Below, in pieces: positions 35,420 through 44,127 of a DNA stretch of 48,885 bases. Every line of letters starts with the position of its first letter. The first letter of the stretch is position 1. The stretch spans positions 1 through 48,885 of the forward strand of contig DASPNP010000081.1 in NCBI GenBank assembly GCA_035626475.1. Reading direction: 5' to 3'. The DNA is from DASPKT01 sp035626475 (lineage in GTDB: Bacteria > Pseudomonadota > Alphaproteobacteria > Azospirillales > Azospirillaceae). The position numbers were made by a program, and so were the translations under genes. The notes below the pieces were generated by a model that saw only the letters and a program-made list of their open reading frames with translations, was not told the DNA's origin and ran no database searches.

Positions 35420-36361
35420 TCACCGCCTCGCCCTGGGGTGGGCGTTCTCGTAGACGCTCAGCAGCTGCTCGGCGTCGACATCCGTGTAGCGCTGGGTGGT
35501 GGACAGGCTGGCATGGCCCAGCAGGTCCTGGATGGCGCGCAGGTCGGCCCCGCCGCCCAGCAGATGGGTGGCGAAGCTGTGGCGCAGCGCGTGCGGCGTC
35601 GCCGTGTCGGGCAGGCCCAGCAGGCCGCGCAGCCGCTGCATCTGCTTGCGCGCGACATTGCCGTTCAGCCGCCCGCCCTTGGAGCCCACGAACAGCGGGT
35701 CGTCGGGCGACAGGCCGAAGGGACAGGCCTGGAGATAGGCCGCCAGCGCCTCGCGCACGGCCGGCAGCACCGGCACGTCGCGCTGCTTGCTGCCCTTGCC
35801 GGTGACGCGGAGCGTGTCGGAGGCGAGCGGCGCCTCCCGACGGTTCAGCTTCAGCGCCTCGTCGATGCGCAGGCCGCAGCCCCAGAGCAGGGTGAACAGC
35901 GCCCGGTCGCGCAGGCCGATCCAGGGCTCGTCCGGCAGCGCCTCCGCCTCCTCCAGCAGGGCCGAGGCGTCGGTCACGGTGAGCGGGCGCGGCACCGGCC
36001 GGCGCGCCTTGGGGCTGGCCAGGATGCCGATGGCGGCGTTGTGCAGCCGGCCCGACCGGTCCAGCCAGCGGAAGAAGTTGCGCACGCCCGAGACGCCGCG
36101 CGCCCGGGTCGCCGCACCCGCCCCGTCGCCCGCCCGGCTGGCGAGCCAGGCGCGGAAATCGGCCAGCGCCGCGCCGCCCAGCTCGTTCATCGAGGGCGGC
36201 CGGCCGCGATGCTCGGTGAGGAAGGTCAGGAAGCCCGCCACGTCCTGGCGGTAGGCGCGCAGCGTGTGGTCGCTGGCGGTCTTCTCCGAGACCAGCCAGC
36301 GCTGCCAGTCCTCCAGTGCCGCCTGGACGTCGGGCGCGCAGGAGAAGCCCAGGGACGCCAT
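35420..36361 (-). CDS. xerC: Tyrosine recombinase XerC
   Basis: This is a site-specific recombinase (313 aa) that, with XerD, resolves chromosome dimers at dif during division. The N-terminal SAM-like domain starts about residue 12. The catalytic residues are complete: R165 (CGLRIDE), K189 (GKGSKQRDVP), H257 and R260 (HALRHSF), H283 (LGHASLSTTQRY) and nucleophile Y292. It is chromosomal rather than an integron or phage integrase, judging by length and by neighbours DUF484, fsa and priA. It begins 6 bases after the DUF484 stop. No dif site is recognisable here. Confidence 0.95.
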   Translation of the reverse strand: MASLGFSCAPDVQAALEDWQRWLVSEKTASDHTLRAYRQDVAGFLTFLTEHRGRPPSMNELGGAALADFRAWLASRAGDGAGAATRARGVSGVRNFFRWLDRSGRLHNAAIGILASPKARRPVPRPLTVTDASALLEEAEALPDEPWIGLRDRALFTLLWGCGLRIDEALKLNRREAPLASDTLRVTGKGSKQRDVPVLPAVREALAAYLQACPFGLSPDDPLFVGSKGGRLNGNVARKQMQRLRGLLGLPDTATPHALRHSFATHLLGGGADLRAIQDLLGHASLSTTQRYTDVDAEQLLSVYENAHPRARR

Positions 36362-36367
36362 CGCGCC

Positions 36368-37081
36368 TCAGGCCGGCAGGTCGAGGCGGCTGCGGATGCA
36401 GCGCTCGACCACCCGCGACAGGAAGCAGAGCAGCTCCGTCGCCTGTCCGGGATGGAACATCTCCGGCTCGCGCGAGCCGAAGGCCAGGATGCCCGTGGGC
36501 GCCTCGCCGCCGATGCGCAGCTTCACCAAGGCCTCGGAGCGCACCAGCGGCGCCGCCGGCCCGTAGATCTCCGCCATGCCCTGGATGTCGGGGCGCAGCA
36601 GCACGTCGCGCTTGCCCATCCAGCGCCCGACCGTGCCGGGCTCCAGCACCCGCACGCCGCTGCGGTGGTGGGCGTGGGGGATCTCGCCGGTGCCGGCCTC
36701 CACCGCCAGGCAGGCCACGTCCAGATCGAGCAGCACCGCGAGGTCGGTGGTGATGGTCTGGATCAGATGCTCGAAGCTGCGGCAGTCCATCAGGAACAGC
36801 ACCGCGGCATGGATGCGGTTCTGGTTGTTCAGGTTGGCGCGGGCGTTGGCGATCAGGTCGCGCTGCTGCTCCGACAGGCGGCCGACCTCGCCGCGCAGCT
36901 TCTGCAGCATGAAGCCCTGCAGGTCCACGACCCCGTCGCCCAGCTCCGCCTTGGGCGGCGTCAGGTGCGAGGCCAGGTCGGGCTGGTGCAGCAGGAAGTC
37001 CGGGTTGTCCCGGAGGTAGGCGGCCACGTCCTCCGCCGTGAGGGCGTCGCCCGTGGCCGCATGGGGGGTTTCCCGGCCCAT
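36368..37081 (-). CDS. DUF484 family protein
   Basis: This 237-residue protein with a GAF-like domain belongs to the DUF484 family, usually encoded beside xerC. The N-terminal helix VAAYLRDNPDFLLHQPDLASH is the family signature, followed by a coiled coil (LRGEVGRLSEQQRDLIANAR). The GAF-like part holds DLDVACLAVE and ends TGILAFGSREPEMFHPGQAT. The ligand and role are unknown; the conserved linkage suggests something tied to chromosome resolution or division. It is 72 bases downstream of fsa and 6 bases upstream of xerC. Confidence 0.92.
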   Translation of the reverse strand: MGRETPHAATGDALTAEDVAAYLRDNPDFLLHQPDLASHLTPPKAELGDGVVDLQGFMLQKLRGEVGRLSEQQRDLIANARANLNNQNRIHAAVLFLMDCRSFEHLIQTITTDLAVLLDLDVACLAVEAGTGEIPHAHHRSGVRVLEPGTVGRWMGKRDVLLRPDIQGMAEIYGPAAPLVRSEALVKLRIGGEAPTGILAFGSREPEMFHPGQATELLCFLSRVVERCIRSRLDLPA

Positions 37082-37153
37082 CTACGCTTGCTCCCTGCTC
37101 GCTGCCAATTCCCGACGGGACGGTAACGCTTCCCGAGCGCCGTCGGGATGTCC

Positions 37154-37837
37154 TCAGCCGGCCTTCTTCGGAATCGGCTGGTCCAGGATAGTCTGCCCGG
37201 TCTTGGCCCAGTCGGCAACGAACTGGGACAGGCCCTTGTCGGTCAGCGGGTGGCTGAACAGCTGGCGGATCACCGAGGGCGGCATGGTGGCGACATGGGC
37301 GCCCATCTTGGCCGACTCGGTGATGTGGATCGGGTTGCGCACCGAGGCGACCAGCACCTCGGTCGTGAACTCCGGATACATGCTGTAGATCTGGCAGATC
37401 TCGCCGATCAGCTCGAGGCCGTTCTGGCCGATGTCGTCCAGCCGGCCGACGAAGGGCGAGACGAAGGCGGCGCCGGCCTTGGCGGCCAGGATGGCCTGGG
37501 CGGCGGAGAAGCAGAGCGTCACATTGACCATGACGCCGTCATTGGCGAGGTTGCGGCAGACCTTCAGCCCGGCCTGGGTCAGCGGCACCTTGACCGCGAC
37601 GTTGTCGGCGATCTGGGCGATGTGCCGCGCCTCCTTCATCATGGTCTCGAAGTCGGTGGCGGCCACCTCGGCGCTCACCGGGCCGGAGACGACGTCGCAG
37701 ATCTCCGCCACCAGGTCCAGGAAGTTGCGGCCGGTCTTGGCGACCAGCGACGGGTTGGTGGTCACGCCGTCCAGCAGGCCCGTCTCGGCCAAGTCGCGGA
37801 TCTCGTTGATGTCGGCGGTGTCGACGAAGAACTTCAT
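37154..37837 (-). CDS. fsa: Fructose-6-phosphate aldolase / transaldolase-like (TalC/FSA family)
   Basis: This is a 227-residue class I aldolase of the small transaldolase family. Signature segments are MKFFVDTADINEIRDLAETG, GVTTNPSLVAKTGR and the Schiff-base lysine K83 in VAVKVPLT. The C-terminal SQFVADWAKTGQTIL helix is typical. FSA and small transaldolases cannot be separated safely by eye; either activity links fructose-6-phosphate, glyceraldehyde-3-phosphate and other sugars. The start at 37837 is set by the family N-terminus; the frame continues upstream through repeat DNA, which is not coding. It is divergent from priA. Confidence 0.93.
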   Translation of the reverse strand: MKFFVDTADINEIRDLAETGLLDGVTTNPSLVAKTGRNFLDLVAEICDVVSGPVSAEVAATDFETMMKEARHIAQIADNVAVKVPLTQAGLKVCRNLANDGVMVNVTLCFSAAQAILAAKAGAAFVSPFVGRLDDIGQNGLELIGEICQIYSMYPEFTTEVLVASVRNPIHITESAKMGAHVATMPPSVIRQLFSHPLTDKGLSQFVADWAKTGQTILDQPIPKKAG

Positions 37838-37971
37838 GGCGGTCGCTCTCGGCTGTCTGGTGCGGCGGGCCCGGGCCCGGTCGGCGCGCACCATAGCGGA
37901 GCGGACGCCCGGGAGCCACAGCGGGATGGAAGGGGGAGGGGTGCTCAGGCCGCCTGTGTGCCCCATCTTCT

Positions 37972-38113
37972 CGTCACCCCGGCGCAGGCCGAGGCCCAGG
38001 GGTTGCAGCGAGTTGCGGTCGATGCAGCACCCGTAGGTCGCATGGAGCCGCAGGCGTAATGCGACACCCGGGGCGGAGCATGTCGCATTGCGCTCCGCTC
38101 CATGCGACCTACG
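37972..38113. repeat. Palindromic repeat B'-A copy 4
   Basis: An inverted B module (37972-38008, CGTCACCCCGGCGCAGGCC to GGTTGCAG) is followed by a complete A palindrome at 38031-38113. The repeat fills the 364-base gap between fsa and priA, which are divergent, so here it lies in a promoter-bearing region rather than after gene ends. Confidence 0.87.
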
Positions 38114-38201
38114 GGCGGGCAGAGCATTTGGACATGCAGCGGCGTTCCCCCACCATCTGCTCTCTGCTAACACCTTGGCGATCCGATCCAAGAGGCGGCG
38201 C

Positions 38202-40433
38202 GTGCCCGACAGTCCGGAGTTCAAGCTGGAAGCCGAGACCCCGCCCGCCCCGGCGCGGCGGGTGCGGGTGCTGCTGCCCCTGCCGCTGGCGGAGGCGTAC
38301 GACTACAAGGCGCCGGACGAGCTCGGCCTGGGCCATGGCGACTATGTCGAGGTGCCGTTCGGGCCGCGCCGGCTGTTCGGCGTGGTCTGGGGCGAGGGCG
38401 GCGGCGAGGTGGCTGAGGCGAAGCTGAAGCCGGTCGCCCGCCGCTTCGACCTGCCGCCCATGCCGGAGGTGTCGCGCCGCTTCGTCGACTGGGTGGCGCA
38501 GTACACGATGAGCCCCACCGGCGCCGTGCTGCGCATGGCCGTCAGCGTCTCGGCGGCGCTGGAGGAGCCCCGGCTCTCCGTCGGCTACACCAGGGCGCCC
38601 GGCCTGCCCGAGGGCTTCAAGCTGACGGCGGCGCGCAAGCGCATCCTGGAGATCATGGCCGATCCGGACGGCCCGCCGCGCACGGCGGCCGAGCTGGCGG
38701 AGGAGGCGGGCTGCACCCCCACGGTGGTCCGCGCCATGGCTGATGCCGGCGCGCTGCTGCCGGTGCCGATCCGCCCGGTGGCGCCACCGGAGATGCCGGA
38801 CGCGCACCGGCCGGGCCCCACCTTCTCCCCCGACCAGGACATCGGCGCCGCCATGCTGCGCGACAAGGTGGCGGCGGAGGCGTACTCGGCCACGCTGCTG
38901 GACGGCGTCACCGGCTCGGGCAAGACCGAGGTCTATTTCGAGGCGGTGGCGGAATGCCTGCGCCGGGGCCGGCAGGCGCTGGTGCTGCTGCCGGAGATCG
39001 CGCTGTCCAGCCAGTGGCTGGACCGGTTCGAGCGGCGCTTCGGCGCCCGGCCCGTCGAGTGGCACTCCGACCTCAAGGGCTCCACCCGCCGGGCCGCCTG
39101 GCGGGCGGTGTCCACCGGCGAGGCGCGGGTGGTGGTCGGCGCCCGCTCGGCCCTGTTCCTGCCCTATGCCGATCTCGGCCTCATCGTCGTGGACGAGGAG
39201 CATGAGAGCGCCTTCAAGCAGGAGGAGGGCGTCATCTACCATGCCCGCGACATGGCGGTGGCGCGGGCCTATCTCGGCGGCATCCCGATCGTGCTGGTCA
39301 GCGCCACGCCCTCGCTGGAGACGCTGGTCAACGCCGAGACCGGGCGCTACGGCCGCATCGATCTGCCGACCCGGCATGCCGGCGCCGAGATGCCCGAGGT
39401 GAGGCTCATCGATTTGCGCCGGCCCGAGGCGGCGCCGCCGCGCAACCACTGGCTCTCGCCCATCCTGCGCGCGGCGCTGAAGGAGACGCTGGAGGCGGGC
39501 GAGCAGGCGATGCTGTTCCTCAACCGCCGGGGCTACGCGCCGCTGACGCTGTGCAACGCCTGCGGCTTCCGGGTGCAGTGCCCGAACTGCACCGCCTGGC
39601 TGGTGGAGCACCGGCTGACGAGGCGGCTGCAGTGCCACCATTGCGGCTACGCCTCGCGCCTGCCGGACGAATGCCCGAATTGCGGCACCGAGGGCTCCTT
39701 CCGCCCCTGCGGCCCGGGGGTGGAGCGGGTGGCGGAGGAGGTGGCGGAGCTGTTTCCCGACGCCCGTACCCTGCTGATGACCAGCGACACGCTGTTCGGG
39801 CCCCGCGCCATCGAGGAGGCGATCGACGCGGTGCGGGCGCACCGGATCGACCTGCTGATCGGCACCCAGGTCATGGCCAAGGGCCACCATTTCCCGATGC
39901 TGACGCTGGTCGGCGTGGTGGACGCGGATCTCGGCCTCGGCGGCGGCGACCTGCGGGCGGGCGAGCGCACCTTCCAGCTGCTGCACCAAGTGGCGGGCCG
40001 GGCCGGGCGCGAGAGCCGGCCGGGCCGCGTGCTGCTGCAGACCCACCTGCCGGAGCACCCGGTCATGCAGGCGCTGAAGTCCCATGACCGCGACGCCTTC
40101 CTCGAGGCGGAGGCGGAGCAGCGCCGCATCATGGAGATGCCGCCCTTCGGCCGCCTCGCCGCGCTGATCGTCTCGGGCGAGGATGAGCGGCTGGTCGACC
40201 AGGTGGCGCTGCGCCTCGCCCGCCAGGCGCCGCGCGATCCGGAGGGGGTGCAGGTGCTGGGCCCGGCGCCGGCGCCGCTGGCCCTGCTGCGCGGCCGCCA
40301 TCGCCGCCGCCTGCTGATGAAGACGCCGCGCAACGTCGCGCTGCAGCCGCTGCTCTATGACTGGCTGGGGCGGGTGGAGGTGCCGGGCACGGTGCGGGTC
40401 CAGGTCGACATCGACCCGTACAGCTTCATGTGA
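38202..40433 (+). CDS. priA: Primosomal helicase PriA
   Basis: This is a replication restart helicase (743 aa; E. coli PriA is 732). Landmarks are the N-terminal DNA-binding domain (RVRVLLPLPLAEAYDYK), Walker A VTGSGKTEVYFEAV and Walker B IVVDEEHESAFKQEEG. Two Cys-rich zinc clusters follow between CNACGFRVQCPNC and CHHCGYASRLPDECPNC. The C-terminal half has IGTQVMAKGHHFP and QVAGRAGR. The start is likely GTG at 38202 (VPDSPEFK). An ATG 38 codons earlier lies inside palindrome A and would translate repeat DNA, so it is rejected. Confidence 0.96.
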   Translation: MPDSPEFKLEAETPPAPARRVRVLLPLPLAEAYDYKAPDELGLGHGDYVEVPFGPRRLFGVVWGEGGGEVAEAKLKPVARRFDLPPMPEVSRRFVDWVAQYTMSPTGAVLRMAVSVSAALEEPRLSVGYTRAPGLPEGFKLTAARKRILEIMADPDGPPRTAAELAEEAGCTPTVVRAMADAGALLPVPIRPVAPPEMPDAHRPGPTFSPDQDIGAAMLRDKVAAEAYSATLLDGVTGSGKTEVYFEAVAECLRRGRQALVLLPEIALSSQWLDRFERRFGARPVEWHSDLKGSTRRAAWRAVSTGEARVVVGARSALFLPYADLGLIVVDEEHESAFKQEEGVIYHARDMAVARAYLGGIPIVLVSATPSLETLVNAETGRYGRIDLPTRHAGAEMPEVRLIDLRRPEAAPPRNHWLSPILRAALKETLEAGEQAMLFLNRRGYAPLTLCNACGFRVQCPNCTAWLVEHRLTRRLQCHHCGYASRLPDECPNCGTEGSFRPCGPGVERVAEEVAELFPDARTLLMTSDTLFGPRAIEEAIDAVRAHRIDLLIGTQVMAKGHHFPMLTLVGVVDADLGLGGGDLRAGERTFQLLHQVAGRAGRESRPGRVLLQTHLPEHPVMQALKSHDRDAFLEAEAEQRRIMEMPPFGRLAALIVSGEDERLVDQVALRLARQAPRDPEGVQVLGPAPAPLALLRGRHRRRLLMKTPRNVALQPLLYDWLGRVEVPGTVRVQVDIDPYSFM

Positions 40434-40536
40434 CCATCAGGGCATCGCCCGAATTTGCCCAGCCTCTGCCCAAATCCGGCCGCGATCGGGGCGTTGACTC
40501 CGGTGTGAGACATTCCTCAACCCGGGACACACTCCC

Positions 40537-41172
40537 ATGACCGCCCGCCTGAAGACCCGCATCGCCGCCGCCGCGCTGGTCCTGACCACCGCCCTTACCG
40601 CGACCGGGCCGGCCTTCGCCGACGATGATGACCGCCGCGGCCGCCACCATCGCGGCTGGGACGACGATGACGACCGGCGCTGGAAGCACAAGCACAAGCA
40701 CAAGCGCGAGCACCACCATCACCACTATTACGACCGGCCCGACCGGCGCGTGGTGGTGATCGACCGCGGCCCGCCGGTGCACTGGTACAAGGACCGCCCC
40801 TGGTACGGCCACGACCGCGACTATTACCGCGACCGCTACCGCGACAAGCGCGACCGCGACCGGGTGCTGTTCGGCGTCGGCGGCCTCGTGCTTGGCATGG
40901 CGCTGGGGTCGGTGGTGTTCCGCAACATGGACGGCCATGACCAGGGCCAGTTCGCCAACACGCTGGAGAGCGTGCCGGACGGCCAGCCGATCCTGTGGAA
41001 CAACCCCAATTCGGGCACGCAGTACTCGGTCACGCCGATGCAGACCTACCAGGCCTCGCCCGGCCAGTTCTGCCGCGAGTACAGCAGCACCGCCATGGTC
41101 GGCGGCCGCCCGCAGGAGACCTACGGCACCGCCTGCCGCCAGCCGGACGGCAGCTGGAAGATCGTCGGCTGA
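40537..41172 (+). CDS. Exported His/Asp/Lys-rich surface-antigen-like protein
   Basis: This 211-residue protein has a Sec signal (residues 1-28, ending GPAFA). The mature N-terminus is extremely charged: DDDDRRGRHHRGWDDDDDRR, then KHKHKHKREHHHHHYY and a YRDRYRDKRDRDR stretch. A glycine-zipper-like segment follows (FGVGGLVLGMALGSVVF). The C-terminal 65 residues (ILWNNPNSGTQYSV ... GQFCREYSS ... TACRQPDGSWKIVG) match the RT0821/17-kDa-antigen type domain with two cysteines. The His and Asp clusters could bind divalent metal, an inference. It is the first of three related genes in tandem. Confidence 0.85.
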   Translation: MTARLKTRIAAAALVLTTALTATGPAFADDDDRRGRHHRGWDDDDDRRWKHKHKHKREHHHHHYYDRPDRRVVVIDRGPPVHWYKDRPWYGHDRDYYRDRYRDKRDRDRVLFGVGGLVLGMALGSVVFRNMDGHDQGQFANTLESVPDGQPILWNNPNSGTQYSVTPMQTYQASPGQFCREYSSTAMVGGRPQETYGTACRQPDGSWKIVG

Positions 41173-41267
41173 GTGGACGGGGCTAGCCCCAAAGAGAGCA
41201 CGCCAAAGGGGCGGCGCGGCGGCATAGACTGCGGCTCGCAGTCCGTACAAGAAGAGGGGCCATCCCC

Positions 41268-41909
41268 ATGCTCATCCGCACCCGCGCCGCCGCCCTGGCC
41301 GCCTGCTGCCTGACCCTGACCCACACGGCGCCCGCCCTGGCCGACCCGCCGCCCTGGGCGCCGGCCCACGGCTACCGCGAGAAGGGTAAGGACAAGCACA
41401 AGCATAAGCACAAGGACCGCGACGACCGCGTCTACGTCATCCAGCCGCCGGCTCCGGCCTACCAGGGCTTCTTCGGCCTGCCGCTGGGTCTGGAGGGCGG
41501 CAGCTGCGACCGCGGGCTGGTCGGCGCCAATCTCGGCACGCTGCTGGGCGCCGTGGCCGGCGGGCTGGGCGGCTCGCAGATCGGCTCGGGCAGCGGCAAG
41601 ACGGCGGCCACCATCGGCGGCGTGCTGGTCGGCGCGGCGCTCGGCAACGCGCTGTTCCGCGGCATGGCCGGCCCCGACCAGGGCTGCTTCGTGCAGACGT
41701 TGGAGCGCGCGCCCACCGGCCAGCAGGTCATCTGGAACAACCCGGACAACGGCGCCCGCTACCAGGTGACGCCGACCCGCACCTACGAGCCGTCGCCGGG
41801 CCAGTTCTGCCGTGAATACACCAGCCGCGCGACCGTCGGCGGCCGCAACGAGCAGGTGACCGGCACCGCCTGCCGCCAGCCGGACGGAGCCTGGAAGATC
41901 GTCAGCTGA
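41268..41909 (+). CDS. Exported glycine-zipper and surface-antigen domain protein
   Basis: This 213-residue paralogue of the preceding gene has a signal peptide ending ALA-D (about residue 25). An LAAC motif at residues 10-13 is too early for a good lipobox. A short basic KDKHKHKHKDRDDR stretch comes next. A classic glycine zipper of about 45 residues then appears (GTLLGAVAGGLGGSQIGSGS ... GGVLVGAALGNALF), followed by the 17-kDa-antigen-like C-terminus VIWNNPDNGARYQVTP to TACRQPDGAWKIVS. Glycine zippers typically pack in or on the outer membrane. AGAGGGG lies 7-8 bases upstream. Confidence 0.87.
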   Translation: MLIRTRAAALAACCLTLTHTAPALADPPPWAPAHGYREKGKDKHKHKHKDRDDRVYVIQPPAPAYQGFFGLPLGLEGGSCDRGLVGANLGTLLGAVAGGLGGSQIGSGSGKTAATIGGVLVGAALGNALFRGMAGPDQGCFVQTLERAPTGQQVIWNNPDNGARYQVTPTRTYEPSPGQFCREYTSRATVGGRNEQVTGTACRQPDGAWKIVS

Positions 41910-41965
41910 GGTGTAGAATGGGGCGGCGGGGCCGGTTTCCCGCTGCCGTTTCCCGGGAGGTTCCC

Positions 41966-42427
41966 ATGCGCCGCGTCCTCGCCGCCCTGTGCCTGCTCGC
42001 GTCAAGTCCCGCCTGGGCGGGCGAGCCCATCGCCGATGTGGCCGACCCGCCCATCATCCTCGGCGCGCGTGGCCAGATGGACCGGGATGACGACTACCCC
42101 GACGTCGTGCTGCGCCGCGGCGTGGCGCTGGGCGGCGAGGGCTGCGTCTCCTGGGGCGCGCCGGGCGTGTTCCCGGGCATGGCCGTGGGCGGCGTTCTGG
42201 GCACTGTCGGCGCGCTGGCGGCGGGCGCGGACAAGGCCGGGGAGAAGATCGCCGGCGCGCTGCTGGGCGCCGCCGTCGGCGGCACGGTGGGCGCCATGGC
42301 CCATCCCGACAATGACTGCGACGCCCGCGACAGCCGCTCCTACGGCAGCCGCAAGGGCCCGCCCGACAGCGCCTACCGCCACGTCCAGGCCGACGTGGGC
42401 TACCCGTCGGAGCTGAGCCGGCGGTAA
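41966..42427 (+). CDS. Small exported glycine-zipper protein
   Basis: The protein has 153 residues with a signal peptide (MRRVLAALCLLASSPAWA). The mature part has an Asp-rich segment (GQMDRDDDYPDVVLRRG), a glycine zipper (FPGMAVGGVLGTVGALAAGA and AGALLGAAVGGTVGAMAHP) and a short hydrophilic tail. Unlike the two upstream paralogues it lacks the 17-kDa-antigen-like C-terminal domain. The ATG at 41966 was chosen because GGGAGG lies 5 bases before it and gives a proper signal peptide; an earlier in-frame ATG does not. It probably belongs to the same envelope-associated gene group. Confidence 0.82.
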   Translation: MRRVLAALCLLASSPAWAGEPIADVADPPIILGARGQMDRDDDYPDVVLRRGVALGGEGCVSWGAPGVFPGMAVGGVLGTVGALAAGADKAGEKIAGALLGAAVGGTVGAMAHPDNDCDARDSRSYGSRKGPPDSAYRHVQADVGYPSELSRR

Positions 42428-42460
42428 GCAGGGCGCCGCTTTCGGCCTGAGAGGCTCTGA

Positions 42461-42580
42461 CGCTGTGCGTGCTTCGACAGGCTCAGCATGAGGGATGGGG
42501 TCCGCGAGGCACTCCCGTTCCTTCATCCGAGCTTGGGAGCAGCACAAACTCCCTCAGCCTGAGCCTGTCGAAGGCCGCAC
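42461..42580. repeat. Family C dispersed repeat, copy 2 (inverted relative to copy 1)
   Basis: The left end GTGCGTGCTTCGACAGGCTC starts at 42465, and the right end (CTGAGCCTGTCGAAGGCCGC) reaches 42580. The interior has GCGAGGCACTCCCG and GGGAGCAGCACAAAC, which are the reverse complements of interior blocks in copy 1. It fills the gap between the convergent glycine-zipper gene and pmbA. Confidence 0.8.
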
Positions 42581-42607
42581 CCCGGCAACGCGGCCCTCGG
42601 ATCCCCC

Positions 42608-43960
42608 TCACATCCCCGCCAGCGTCATCCCCTCGACCCGCACGGTCGGGCAGTCGATGCCGTGGCGGAACTCCAGGTCGCTGGCCGGGGTCAGGTTCAG
42701 GAACATGTCTTTCAGATTGCCGGCGATGGTGACCTCGGAGATCGGGTAGGTGAGCTGCCCCTTCTCGATCATGAAGCCGCCGGCGCCGCGGCTGTAGTCG
42801 CCGGTGACGCCGTTCACGCCCTGGCCCATCAGGGAGGTGACGTAGAAGCCCAGCTCGATGTCCGCCATCAGCTCCTGCGGCGACAGCGTGCCGGCGGCGA
42901 GATACAGGTTGGTCGGCGAGGCGCCCGGCGGGCCGCCGGTCCCGCGCGAGGCGTGGCCGGTGGTGGTCAGTCCCAGCTGGCGGGCCGAGCGCAGATCAAG
43001 GAACCAGGTGGTCAGCACGCCGTCGTCGATGATGGCGCGGCGCTGCCCAAGCACCCCCTCGGCGTCGAAGGGCTTGGAGCGCAGGCCGCGGCGGACGAAC
43101 GGGTCGTCGATGATCTGGATGCCCTCCGCGAAGATGCGCTGGCCCATCCGGTCCTTGAGGAAGCTGGTCCCGCGCGCGATGGCGCCGCCATTGATGGCGC
43201 CGGACAGGTGCCCCAGCAGCCCCGAGGAGACGCGCGGGTCGAAGATGACCGGCATCTGCTTCGTCTGGGCGCGCTTCGGGTTCAGCTTGGCGATGGCGCG
43301 CTCGCCGGCGCGGCGGCCGATCTCCTCCGGCGCGTCCAGGTCGGCGGCATAGACGGTGGAGTGGTAGTCGTAGTCGCGCTCCATGCCCGTGCCGCTGCCG
43401 GCCAGGACGGAGACGGACAGCGAGCGCCGGCTGACCGAATAGCCGCCGGTGAAGCCGTTGCTGGCCGCCAGCAGGACCGAGGAGCGGCTCCAGGAGGCGT
43501 CGGCGCCGTCGGAGTTGGTGACGCCCTTCACCGCCAGCGCCGCCTCCTCCATCGCCGCCGCCTGGGCGATCAGCTGCTCGGCGGTCGGCTCGGCGCTGTC
43601 GCAGAGGTCGAGGTCGGCCCACTCCGTCGTGATCTGGTCGGGATCGGCGATGCCGGCGAAGGGATCCTCCGGCACCAGCCGCGCCATGGCGACCGCGCGC
43701 TCCGCCAGTTCCTTCAGCATGGCCGGCGAGCGGTCGGTGGAGGAGACCACCGCCTGGCGCTTGCCGACGAAGACGCGCAGGCCGATGTCGCCCGACTCCG
43801 AGCGCTGCAGCTCCTCCGGCTTGCCCAGGCGCTGGGCCAGGGACAGCGAGGCGCTGTCCACCAGCAGCGCGTCGGCCGCGTCGGCCCCGGCTGCACGCGC
43901 GCGGCGGATCAGGTCCTGGAGCAGCTCGGCCGCGGCGGGATCGGGCAGGGGGGCTGGCAT
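42608..43960 (-). CDS. pmbA: TldD/PmbA family metalloprotease-associated protein (PmbA/TldE)
   Basis: This is the PmbA (TldE) partner (450 aa) of the TldD protease complex, which matures peptide antibiotics and degrades antitoxins in E. coli. Landmarks are GKPEELQRSESGDIGLRVFV in the N-terminal part, the central GFTGGYSVSRRSLSVSVLAG, and the C-terminal SLMGQGVNGVTGDYSRGAGG and FRHGIDCPTVRVEGMTLAG. There is no HExxH zinc motif, consistent with PmbA rather than TldD. No tldD is in the window. It is convergent with the glycine-zipper genes and divergent from the aspartyl-protease-like gene. Confidence 0.93.
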   Translation of the reverse strand: MPAPLPDPAAAELLQDLIRRARAAGADAADALLVDSASLSLAQRLGKPEELQRSESGDIGLRVFVGKRQAVVSSTDRSPAMLKELAERAVAMARLVPEDPFAGIADPDQITTEWADLDLCDSAEPTAEQLIAQAAAMEEAALAVKGVTNSDGADASWSRSSVLLAASNGFTGGYSVSRRSLSVSVLAGSGTGMERDYDYHSTVYAADLDAPEEIGRRAGERAIAKLNPKRAQTKQMPVIFDPRVSSGLLGHLSGAINGGAIARGTSFLKDRMGQRIFAEGIQIIDDPFVRRGLRSKPFDAEGVLGQRRAIIDDGVLTTWFLDLRSARQLGLTTTGHASRGTGGPPGASPTNLYLAAGTLSPQELMADIELGFYVTSLMGQGVNGVTGDYSRGAGGFMIEKGQLTYPISEVTIAGNLKDMFLNLTPASDLEFRHGIDCPTVRVEGMTLAGM

Positions 43961-44127
43961 CGGCGGTTTCCCTTGGGCTTTGGCGGTTCGTCCGGTCTAG
44001 CAGAGCGGCGGGGGGCGGCGGAACCCTCTCTGATGGCTGGGAGCCGGATGTTTTCCAAGACATCCCCAAATCGGAAAGTTATGGTGGCGCCGGCCCTGGA
44101 AGGTACAGGTCCGAAGGATAGGGTTTG

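Noticed and set aside
35420..36361. Tyrosine recombinase as an integrase of a mobile element
   Set aside because: The length, complete XerC signature and conserved neighbours (DUF484, fsa, priA) fit chromosomal XerC, and there is no attachment-site duplication or mobile gene cargo around it.
41268..41345. Second glycine-zipper protein as a lipoprotein (LAAC motif)
   Set aside because: The cysteine comes at residue 13, leaving a hydrophobic segment that is too short; a normal signal peptide with an ALA cleavage site follows.
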